Source: Trogon surrucura (Eukaryota > Chordata > Aves > Trogoniformes > Trogonidae). Taken from it: a stretch of 64,000 nucleotides of DNA. The position numbers were made by a program, and so were the translations under genes. Positions 36,901 through 48,900 of this stretch are shown piece after piece. How positions within the stretch are numbered: the stretch's first letter is position 1; each line of letters starts with the position of its first letter. The notes beneath the pieces are model-generated. The model did no database searches and was not told the DNA's origin. It saw nothing but the letters and a program-made list of their open reading frames with translations. The stretch is taken from contig CM036619.1 of assembly GCA_020746105.1 (NCBI GenBank), positions 6,044,561-6,108,560 on the forward strand, read 5' to 3'.

Positions 36901-39900
36901 GACTTCTTGTCTTTCTGTAGCCAGGAATGGAGGAGGAGTGGGATGGGGAGATGCCTCTGAGGAGAGGCTGCTGCTGACCACATCTGCATCCAGCATTTCC
37001 CCATCTCACTGCTGTTCCCCAGATTATCCAACTTCCTACATTTCTGTCTTCTCCCATAAGCTCAATTTTTAATGAGTATCAAGTAGTTTCTCTGTTAAAA
37101 GCTTCATCCAGCTGGTGCTGCTTCCCAGTTTTCTGCTGTTTCCTGTCTGGGAATAGCTGTTTTACACAGCTATTTGAATTACATTTATCGTTTACCAGAG
37201 AGACCAAGTGTCTATTATACCTGGAATAAGTATTTAGAGGGAGATCTGGGTGGGCACAAAATCTTTCGTTACTTCAGTTTGCTTGTTGTGTTCAGAGAAT
37301 CCTCAGATATGCCCACACTTCTGCTGCAGACGTGTGAGATGGTGCTCGAGGCTCCCCAGAAATTCCTCCAAAAATGCGTTTTGCTGGCCCTGTCAGGAGA
37401 AGCAGCACAGCCTTTCTTGCAGCCATGAGCAGTGGTCTGCCTTGCTTATGCCTCAAGCTGGTGCCGAGACAGGATTATTTAAGTGGCAGCCTGGCACCTT
37501 TGCCTGTGTTCAGGATGTATTTAGTGCTACCTGTTCGTGCAAAAGAGGGAGCTCTTAGCTTGCTAGCACAGCCTTGTTGCCATTGCTCACTCTCCATCTC
37601 CTAGAGAAGAAACACAGAGATTTACACCAAGCTTTTGCCTACTGGGAAAAATGATCAATAGACCCTTAGTGTGAGATACTGTGATTCACTCTACCATGTG
37701 TTAAGGTGTCCATTCCCAATGTCAGTTTTGTTGTTGAAATAGCCACAACCATGTTTTGTATTTTATCTCTCCTTCCTGCTGCAGCTAGAGCAAAAGTCTG
37801 GATCTTCCTCCTACTTTTGCCTCAACCTTTTTGCAGGACCGACTCAGTGTGTTGTGTGTAGCCAGTGCTGCTTTTCCAGAGGTGAGGTTGTCTAATCTGT
37901 TGGAATATTTGGCTCCCGGAAGAAAATCCATCTTTCTGACATCACTGTGATGGGAGAGGAAGCTGGAGCTGTGTGTGGGCAGACAGCTGACTGAGCTAGA
38001 GGAAGATTAAAGTGGGGAAGAACTGAATTAGGTTTTGTTTCATTAAAAGGATATGCACAATTAGAGCTCCTTCTTTTTTTTTTTTTTTTTTTTTTTTCCT
38101 TTGGGCAGCCAGATCTCTGCTACAACAATTGAACTTTGATTATTTTCCAGGCTTTAATGATGGTCTCACAGCACCCACTGCCATTGCTTTAACTTCTACC
38201 AGTCAGTACTGCTGTGAAAACAGTGGGCGTAGTTTTGGCGAGCCAAATATTTTCATGTCTGCTCTTCAGTCTGTAACTTGAATACCAACACCTACGCAAC
38301 CTGTGTTTCTTTGTGCCTGAGGAGAAAAGTGTTTATTATATCAGCTGAGAGCGCTAGCCCATGCACTGAGTATTGGTCTATTGAATCTAGTATCAAAGAA
38401 AAGCTAAATATTCCATAGTAACATCTTGCTGCTAAATTCTTCTGTCCTGGGAACTAAGAGGTAATGGTTTTAAACAAGAGTAGACTTAGACTAGATATAA
38501 GGAAGATGTTTTTTACAGTGAGAGTGGTGAAACACTGGAGCAGGTTGCACAGAGAGGTGCTAGAAGCCCCATCCCTGGGAATATTCAAAGGCCAGGTTGG
38601 GTGGGGCTCTAGGAACCTGATCTAGTTGAAGATTTCCCTGCTCACTGAAGGTGAGGTGGACTAGGTGACCTGTAAAAGTCTCTTCCATCTCAAAAACATT
38701 CTGTTATTCTATTTAAATATTGATGTTCCCAAATCCTGTCGTATCGGTTACACCTACTCTTTAGGTGAGCCACTGCGTGATACGAGTGATATCTCACATC
38801 CCTCTGCATCTAGTGGACTCACTGTAGACCCCAAAACAGATTCTACAGAGATAAGCATGATGCACTTCCCTGCCAATGTAAGCCATGTACATATGTGGTA
38901 CTTGGCGTGTTAATTTAAGTGTGTGCAGCAGCTCAACATGATGCGGGGCATTGCTTTTGCTGCATAAGCTTGTGTCCATCCTATAAATCATAGAATCATA
39001 AACTCATAGAATCATTAAGGTTGGAAAAGACCTCTATGATCATGTAGTCCAACCATCTACCCAGTACTACCATGACCACTAAACTACATCCCGAAGTGCC
39101 ACATCTACATGTTTTTTGAACATTTCCAGGGATGGTGACTCCACCACTTCCCTTGGCAGCCCGTTCCAGTGCCTCACGCCTCTTTCAGTAAAGAAATTTT
39201 TCCTAATATCTTATCTAAGCCTCCCCTGGTGCAACTTGAGGTCATTTCCTCTTGTCATATCATTAGTAACTTGAGAGAAGAGACCAGGACCCCACCTCAC
39301 TACAACCTCCTTTCAGGTAGTTGTAAAAAGCAATGAGGTCTCCTCTTAGCCTCCTCTTCTCCAGACTAAAACCCAGCTCCCTCAGGTGCTCCTCATAAGA
39401 CTTGTTCTCTAGACCCCTCACCAGCTTCGTTGCTCTGCATCTGTTGTGTTGGAGAAGAGCTCGTGTAAGGAGGCAGCAGGGCTGGTCTGCTGCTCTCAGG
39501 TCCATCTCTGCAGTGGGTTTGCTCTCCTCCAGTCTTTTTCAGGGCCCTGCAGGCTCTCAGGGAATCATTTGTTCAGCAAATCATCACACTTTTTAACTGG
39601 CAGAGGTCAGAAAACAGCACTGAAGTTTCTGTGAGTTTGGGGTTTTCCTTTGTTGTTTATGACTCTTCACCATTTTCTTCCCCAAAAAGACCCCAAACAG
39701 TAGAGCACAAGAGAAGAAAATGGGGTCTTAAAGTAAAAAATTGAGAATAAAACTTTTACTGGTTTTGTTCTCTCTTTTGGAAAAAAAAAACCCGACAAAC
39801 AAACCCCTCCTTTCTCTGAATAGCCTTTTTTATAGAATGGAAAAAAGTAATAACAAATATTTATTATGACAGATTTTTCTGAAGAAACAATTGGAAACAC

Positions 39901-42900
39901 AATCGTTTGGAGTGTTTTCAGACAGCTTTATTGTATATATTTGTATAAATAATACATTTGCCTTTCCCAGCCCCCATTAGCAGCAGTAAGAACATCGCAT
40001 TTCTCTGCTTTGGCAGCTAAAACAAGATGTGTGAAGTACTTGTTGCTGCAGCGTATTGATGTTAAAAATTCTCCTGAGAATACTCTGCACGTTTGTCAGC
40101 AATCCACCAGGCTGGTGCTTACTGAAGGTCCCAAATTGAGGATACCTCCAGTTCAGTCAGTGCAAAGGAAACTGTTAATGTGGAAACTGTTGCCCCAAAA
40201 GCAAGGATATCTGGATGTCTGGTGCTGGTTTTTCATCTGCTTTCTGTAGGGTACAGGTCTCTCTAATTTCATTCCTTGGATACATGATTTTGAAATAACA
40301 TTTATGTTACCAGCCTGATTGGCTTTCTAAAGGGGAAGAAGAAAGTAATTGATTTTCAAATTCATTTCTGACTTGCTGAACTAATGTAGTTTTCAAAGGG
40401 AGCTAATTAAATCCAGTGCCGTAAGTGTGGGTTTACAGATAATAACAGAGGTCAAACAGGGAACCTGGGGGATGGTGATGAGAATGAAAATATCCGAAAC
40501 GTTAAAAAAAATGGAACACAACTGCTATTTTGCTGTCAAGCACTCCGTGGGCTTGTGGATTTTGATTTTACATGCCCGTTTATGTTAACTGTGGCACTAT
40601 CATAGAATCTATGATTTTATGATAGTGCCACAGGTGTGTGTTTGACAATTTACATTCAGCTGTGTGTGCAGGATCAGTGTTTCATTTTACAGAGGTTTAA
40701 GCATTTTACAGACTAAGAGAAAGTCCCAATTTCAGAGTTTTAACTAAAGAGTGGGCACGGGCCACAATCTGTAAGAGAGAAGTGAAGTTCAGCAGGAGTA
40801 TCTCCTTGATCTAGTCATTATCTCTGTCAAGGACCTGGCTTATAAAACATGGAATATGTTAAACTTGAATGTGGAAGTGTGGTGGAGGTCAGGATCAGAA
40901 TTCAAAGCGATATGGAAAGCGTAATCTCCCAAAGCAGAAGATGACATTGAGAAAGGGCACCTGCAGGATGCGTCACACATGTAGGATGTGCATTTGCACA
41001 CTGCTGCAGATCGGGGGCAACCGATTAAGGAACCTTCCTGCAGAAAGGGTTTGGGGGTAAAGTAAACATTATCCTGGGATTTAAAGAGAAGAATGCATTA
41101 TAAAATGTGAAATAATCTTTCTGCTCAAAGTTAGCCTCAATTGTGTCCAGTTCTGGGCATGTAACTGCAGTGAAAACATGGAAAATAGAATAGAATCATT
41201 CCAGTTGGAAAAGACCCCTGGGATCATCGAGTCCAACCGTTAACCCTGCTCTACAAAGCTCACCCCTAAACCATATCCCCCAAGACCACATCTGAATGAC
41301 CTTTAAACACCTCCAGGGATGATGACTCAACCACCTCCCTGGGCAGCCTGTTCCAATGTCTGACTACTCTTTCGGTGAAAAAATTTTTCCTTATGTCTAG
41401 TCTAAACCTCTCCTGTTGCAGTTTGAAGCCATTCCCTCTTGGTCTGTCGCTAATTACCTGTGAGAAAAGACCAGCACCAACCTCTCTACAATGTTCTCTC
41501 AGGTAGTTGTAGCGAGTGACTGGACAGTGCACAAATGAGAGCAACAAAAATGATCAGAGTGCTAAAAAAGATGCCCATGAAGAGTTGAAAGTGTTGAGGT
41601 TGTTTAGTCTAGAGAAGGGTCGTAAATCTTCAAATACATAAAAGGCCGTTGTAAAGATGAAGGGAACAATGAGTTAGGGAAAGACATACTTGTCTGAAAC
41701 CGTAGCAAGAAAAAAATCAGGGGGGAAAGTGTATCTTCAGATGTTAAAAGTAGTGGAACAGATTGCCTGTGGGCTTTGTGAACTGTCCAACTATAGGAAT
41801 AGTTTGATTGAACCCCCAGGTTACAGAAACAAAGGTAGAAAACGAAAGGTTCTTTCTTCCCTGGGTGAAAATGAGTGATTGCTAGATTGTGGATTCATCA
41901 TTTTTGTGAGAACTATTCCAGGCTGATGTTCTCCTGGTGCGTTTTGTCCAGTTTGCATGGATCCCCCTCAGCAGGCAGAGGAGGGATGCCAACGTGGAAG
42001 GTTGGCACACAACCGCTTCTCGTCTCTCGATTCACATCCCAACTGTGATTCTATTTGGTGCTGAGTTTTCTAGATAGACAAGTGCCAAGAGTTTGAAAAG
42101 GATAAAAGTTTGCTACTGACTACACTTGCTTCACCTCTTTGTTACTGGAGAGAGTCTCCCAGCAATGTTTCATACTGCATATGTGGAGGTTTCAGTCATT
42201 TTCTCTATTGGGCTGGCTTGATTTCTCTTCTTATTGCTGGAGTGGATAACATGGGCGTCTCTTGCAGAATGGTGGCTTGAGCTATGGTGGTTTCTTCTTT
42301 CTTCAGGGAGAAAGAGGCCTAGATGGGTTCCCTGGAAAGCCGGGCGTGGAAGGGAAACAGGTATGTGGCAAATAGACAATGAGGGGCTTTTCCTTGGAAC
42401 AAGTGTAAGTTGGTTCTAAATCTGAGACTTATCCTGGCTGGAGACTTGTCCTGGCTGGACATGGCAGGACCCCGCTGCATCAGCAGTTTTTGTACTCATT
42501 CGAAGGATGTCTCTTTCATTTTTGTTTGTTTGGTGTTAGAATTAAACAGTAATGCAATATACACTTAAAGGAAACGCCGGTCCCTTAAACATGATAGATT
42601 CGATGTTTGCCTTAATTTTCATTAGAGACATTAGGAAGCGCATATAAAAATTCATTAGTTTAAGCCTGATTTTCATACTCTTTTTCCATCCCACAACATG
42701 AAAGAGGGAGAACTGGATTTAATATATCTGGTTTGTTTTTAATAAGAAAGGCTTGGAATTATTTACATTTTTAAGACAAGATGAAACCAGCAAATACTCT
42801 AAAAGATCAGTACATTTCTGCTGATAAGATGAATAATGCTTTGTCTAAAACTGCTATTTGTAGATCCCACAAGACTGCTTTCATTACTCAGGGCATGATA

Positions 42901-45900
42901 CTTAATAAAAGGCATCCTTTACTCCCAAGGATTTTCTGGTCTAAATATCAAAAGACAGAGTAAGAAGTAGAGGCTAAAATGATTTGCCAAAAGCTGTGAA
43001 GCTAATCATTGCCACCCTTGAGCCTGAACCCTCCAGGCTGCTGCATCTGCATCCTATTCACTAGCCCTTGCTCTTTTCCCCTCTGGAAAGGATCATTTGG
43101 AGGGACGGTTTTGCAGTTGTGGAGGTGGAGGAGCTACACGTCAAATCCTCAGGATGGTTCAGCTTCAGGTGGTCAATCCTGCTGCCCATGCAGACAAAGC
43201 TGGGGTCTGACCTGAGCATGTCGCACACTGCCCGAGCGCTTGCTCTCGCTCTTTTAGCGGCCGGAATTTTAACTTTATTTGATTGGAAAGTATTCGTGTT
43301 TCTGTATCAGATGCGTCTTTTGCATTTTGATGGCAAGGCATAGTGTCATTAAGCAGTCTTAATCTTCATTAAATCTATACCTTCTTCTGTGTGAGGTGAT
43401 AGACGTTATTGCACTAAGTGTTCTTCTGCTTCTCCAGAGGAGATCTGACAGTTAATCATTGCTTTCTCTCTGCTCTGCACCTCAGCCAGAGTTTACGTTA
43501 GTTAGTGCTTATTGCCATCTTCATAAGATGGAAATGTTTTCTGGTGCTATGTTTGCTATGCCCACTACACTGTTTAAAGGACTGGTTTATATTTGGAGCA
43601 AATATACGATGAAGATTGAGAAATTGCAGAGGGATGTGAAGGTGGATGCCAATTGTTTACTACTTCTAAGGAACAATTTCTCCAAGGACACTCTATTACA
43701 GAAACTGGGTTTTTCTGTAGCTCTTTTTGCCTTTTTCATGTCTAGACGTCTAGCAGTGGGCAAATCTTCATGCCTGAATTTTATCCGACATTTTGCATTT
43801 GACGCCAATGTACTCCCTGAACTGCAGTCCTGAGCCAGCTGAAATTGGATTGCTGTTCTCCTGGCTGCTCTGACATCTCCATCCTTATTCCCCTTCCTCT
43901 ATACGCAGCAGAGCCAAAGCAGCCTCGTGTGTTGTGTCAGCCCCAGCCCCAGTGCAATGGGTCATAACGTTGACCTGCTCAAGCAGGTCCTGAGGAGGAC
44001 CATGAAGATGATCAGGGGGTTGGAACACCTCCCTTACGAGGACAGGATGAGAGTTGGGGGGGTTGTTCAGCCTGGAGAAGAGAAGGCTCCAGGGAGACCT
44101 TAGGGCAGCCTTCTGGTACGTGAAGGGGCCTACAGGAAAGATGATCTTGAAGCTCCCTTCCAACCCAAACCCTTCTATGATTCCATGATTTTTGATAACC
44201 GTTTGTGCTGCCAATACCCAAACCTTCAGCCTTAAGGGAATGTACTTCAAAAGCACGGCAGTTGATGATCTGCAGCATGTAATACAAAGATTTTTCTCTC
44301 TGTTTTACTTGTTTATAGGGCCCTCCTGGCAGCCCGGGCCCTCCAGGTGCCAGTGGGACCAAAGGAGTAAAGGTGAGTTGGGATGAGATGCACAGGAGGG
44401 CTTTGGACTCACATTTGAAAATTCTTCCATGGGCCCCCAGTACTGGAAATACCAGGACTGTTGGCCTAATATTTATCTCATATGTGTGTAAGTGAAGCTT
44501 GTATGTATTTAAATGTTTAATTTTTTCTGATGTTGCTTCAGTCTGAAATGGGTATAATTGAGTGTTAAATCATGTCTGGTTATATAGCTGCTCAGCTTTC
44601 AGTTTAATCCTCATAGTGGGAGTAGAAGGAAGTAGTTTGGCTCAGGAAACCTACGCTACCTAAGAAATGTCAATATGTTTGTGTTTTTTGATCAAGGAGA
44701 TGTAGAATCTACTCAGAAAGGGATGATGAAGCAAGTCCAACCCTCTTACCTACAGAATAATTATTCACTGTTCTTAGCAGCAGTTTTGAACCCATTATTT
44801 TACAGAGTTGTTAGAGTTGCCAGGACGGCTTTATGTTTCCCTCTCTGCTTGAGGCGATGTTGTGGGTTTGGTATTTCCTACCCGTTTCTTTGGCATGAGT
44901 GGAAAGACATTCCCCGTTCTGAATTTCTCCTGTGGATAAGGCAGTGAACCTTACCCGAGAACGCAGAGATGAGAAGCAGACCTGTCTATTCCCCTTTGAT
45001 TTGCCGCCCAGATTCAACAGCTGTAGGTGAGGTTTCAGAAGCACCTACAAGCAGGGCTCGTCCACTGCGATGATAAGCACCGACAGGATGTGTGCAGCAG
45101 AGAGCAGTCTCGAGTTCTTAATGTTTCATCCCATATCTCTGAAGTGGCTGCGTTTAGTGCTTCCAGATGTTGAGCTCCTGGCTCCATTACATTCAGAGCA
45201 GCTGATGTGTGTCTCTTCAGTCTTTCTGGCAGAGTATGGACTCTCTTTACAATAAATAACAAATAGCAGTTAGACGTGTCTTAAGAGGAAAGAGTGTGAG
45301 AGATATGCTGGGTTGTTTGGAGACCTACTTGAATAATAAATAAATTAGAGTGCGAAAGGAAACTATATGATAATTTTTGCATTGGTCTGTACCTAAAGTA
45401 AAGGATACACCTTCTGGATGCCTGGTGATGTAAGGGATCCTGCTCTGACAGGGGGGTTGGACTAGATGATCTTTCTAGGTCCCTTCCAACTTTTGACATT
45501 CTGTGATTCTGGGATTCTGTAGTCTTGAAGCATAATAAATGGTCAATGCTGGTGGAGAAAAATGGGCTGGAACAGATTGATAGCCTAGATGGCAATAAAT
45601 CATGTAAAGAGGGTGTAGCATCTCAGCGTCCTGCAAACTCCCACTCCCCTGTTAAAACACTTGGGGAAAATGGTACTATTTCTCACTTTTTACTTTTTTG
45701 CAAGGATTTTTTGCTCATTAACAAACAAATGCGTTATGGCCTGTAAGTATCCATCCTGCATACTCTGTTAGGGATCGGAGCATCAATCAGGTTCATTTGT
45801 GTGGCGTGTGTATACCTGTTAAAAGATTTTTGAAGCTCAGATTTAATGTTGTGATGCATCTAGTGCATCGTTCATCTTAAGTCACTAAATGTCATTAGAG

Positions 45901-48900
45901 TCAATGTATAACATCACAGTAACACAGAACATAACCAATTCCTGCACGTGTTCATTTGCAAGGCAGAGAAGAGAGTTAATTGGGATTGCATGCTCATGTC
46001 TTTTAATTATGGGATGTTACTGGAAATAAGAATGTCCAACAGCATTTGGAAAAAATGCTCGGAGCTTTGCTTTTGTTTTGTCTTATGTATTGTGCTATGT
46101 CGTGTTTTATGTTATGTTTTTTAATTTGTTTCACGTTTCCCTGCAGGGTGAACCAGGACTTCCAGGATTGCCTGGCTCCTCAGTAAGATTTTTTTTCAGC
46201 TTTCTCAAACATTGTAGGCATTATTGCATGAGAAGAGAAAGGTGAAAGCTGGAGGTGGGAGGACTTCACTAAATGAGAGATGTTCTTAAATGTTTTTTTC
46301 AAAAGAAAATGAGGTTTAAGTCAGTGAAGATTTTTTTAAGAAGGCAAGTGATGAGTTCCAGCAAGGAGATGCACGGCCACAATTTGGGGAGATTTTGAAA
46401 TATGAAGATTAGGACTTGAAAAGGCAGTGAAAGCATTGTCTGAGGTGCCTCGGAGACAGCAATACTGCGGCAGGACTGTGAGGTTTCCAGGACAGTTGTG
46501 GAGCTGATGCCTAGTGACCTTTGGAAGTTGAGCCTGTGCAAGTTATAAAAACAAATGAAAGTTCAGAACTGAGTTGAATTACTGAGTGTCTTCATCATGG
46601 GCTGGATGTAAGAGTTGGGACAGCAGAAGAAGAAGACAATTTCTGAGGAGGGGGAATGATCTTTCCTTGGCTTATGTCTGAAAAAGTCCTCGTGGGCTAT
46701 GAGACAACTAGGACTTGATGTGCTGAAATCAGGAAAGCAGTGATAAAAAAGAAAGCAGAAAACAGGAGAGGGTGGGGTGGATCTTTACCGTGGCAGTACA
46801 TTTGCGTGCCTTTGTGCATCCTTCTGCCTTCAGCAATGCCTTCGGTGACTGCAGAGGTGTCACTAGCAGGGACATAAGGGTTTCCAGATGTTAGCAGGGA
46901 GGTTAGTATTGTCTGTATGAAGAGGTCATCTCTAAGTGAGTGGAGAAAGAAGATTTACCACAAAACATGCAGAGGAGAGGTCTAGAACTGAGTTTTGCAG
47001 GAGCTGTTAGCAAAGCAGTTGGGGAGTATTGCTTTTACTATTAAAAAAAAAAAGGGATTTAAATTAGGAAACAGCACTCTTAGATATTGATAGAAAGCAT
47101 TAAAGGACCACTGCCACCAGGAACATTAGGTGTAACACTGTGCCAATAAAATGGAGTGGCTGCTAAAGAGAAGTGAGAAGCTCCCTGACAGTGACTAGAA
47201 AGGCAGCAGGCAATTTCCTTATCTGGAGTGAGGTGGAAAGCAAAGTAAGGAGAAAGAGCTCAGGGAAAAACAAAAAAAAATCTTTGAATAAGAGCTTTTT
47301 ACTGTCCTCCTCAAATGTGAAATTGGTGGCGTGACCGTAGTTGCCAAGAGACTTTGAAAGATATGAACAGAACCTGAAAATGAGCCGAGGGTTGCAGGAG
47401 GTGGGTGGAGAAGGGGCAGAGAAGACTGACAGCTGTCAGTCACAGCCACGACGGCTTGCGTCGAGGAGCTGGAGGAAGGCCTGAGTCACGCACGTTTTGA
47501 AAGTCAGCCTGCTATTTATGTGATGCCTTCCTCATTCAGGTCGACTTCGTAATTTAAAATAAGACAAGGCCCGTCGGATTTGCTGATTTGCACCGACGAG
47601 ATAACGAATTAAGTTCTCGCGGTCTGTACGGCCACACAAATCACTTCGCTGGTAACTGAGTGAGCAAACCCTGTGCCAGCCTGAGCGCTTTAAATAGAGA
47701 GAATCCCCCCGGCTGCAGCGGGATTTGCAGAGCTGGAGCAGTCGGTGTGGGCATCCCGAGGGAAACGCTGCGGGGACCACCGCACCCCTGGCACCTCCTG
47801 TGTGGTCCTTCCTCTTTCTCTCCTGTGTGACTCTGCTTCTTCATTGCAGGTGCATACAGAAGGCCTGAAAGGAGAGCAAGTAAGAGAGATTCAGTATCTA
47901 TTCTTCCGTTGCAAGGATGCTTTTATGTAGTTCAACTGCCTCTTGGTTTAGATTTTGCTTTAAAGTAGCGCTTCAAAAATTAAGGTGGATGGAAGCATTC
48001 CCAGGTTGTAAAGAAGCAAGTTTTCCTATTTAGAGTGGAGAAAATAAACAAGAAAGGAGAAAAGACAATGTCCTTATTAGGTTGAATCTAACATGAATGA
48101 AAAGTATAAATGGGAGACTCAGCTGTGCAATTCTTTAAGTTGAGAGGAGGGTTAATAGGAAAGTTAAACTGTATTTGAGTTTTATGCTGAGTTTGTCTCT
48201 CAACCTAGGCTCTCAAATAGGGAAGAGACACCCATTACTTCAGCCTGCTAGTCCTATGTATAAATAGAATGCATTTAAATTTTGATTTTGTGTTGGTAGG
48301 TGCAGAATTTGTATTTAACTGTCATTTAATATAATGATGTGCATCATATAAATTATACTTTAAAGGCCCTCACAGCTATGCTGGCTCAGGGGAAATGCTG
48401 CTGAAAGCTGGTTTTTGCAAGAATCACTATTCTCCACCACCGAACCCCAACCCACAGTGTTTTATTGGAATATCCAGGATAGCCCAGTGTCTTGGGTAGA
48501 GTAACTACTTTGGAAAAACAAAGAGCCAGTAATGGATAAATGCCTGCTGAGCGTGGGTGGGTCAGTCTGTGTGCAGTCTAATGAGTGGTGATAGTTCAAG
48601 TAGCTGAGGGATTAAGGAGAAAACCAGCTGGTTTCTGCACTGGTTTTTCAGGATCTATGAGGAAGGGGGTTGTGTGGGCCCTGCACAGATACCCAGTATG
48701 AGTAATGTGCCCATATAATTTTTCATTCAGATACTTTAACACTTTTTTGTTTAAAAAAAAAACCAAACATTTTTGTAGGGAGAGCCTGGGCCACGAGGAC
48801 CACAAGGCCAACCTGGACTTCCTGGACCTCCAGTAAGTTGTTTCTCTCACCACTTGCAACTTTTAGAAACTATAACTTGGAGTAGTATGAAGCACACATG

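Larger units (their letters stand above)
36702..42306 (+). other. COL22A1: COL22A1 intron after window exon 11
   Basis: 5605 bp intron with a T-run (38074-38097), three CR1 copies in both orientations (38452-38711, 38983-39445, 41183-41516), an older CR1 around the last one, and a perfect hairpin at 40589-40633. 36702-38060 and 39450-40580 show nothing recognised. Confidence 0.85.
42361..44318 (+). other. COL22A1: COL22A1 intron after window exon 12
   Basis: 1958 bp intron. A 17-bp tandem duplication lies just inside it, a CR1 copy at 43973-44190. Nothing else recognised. Confidence 0.85.
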
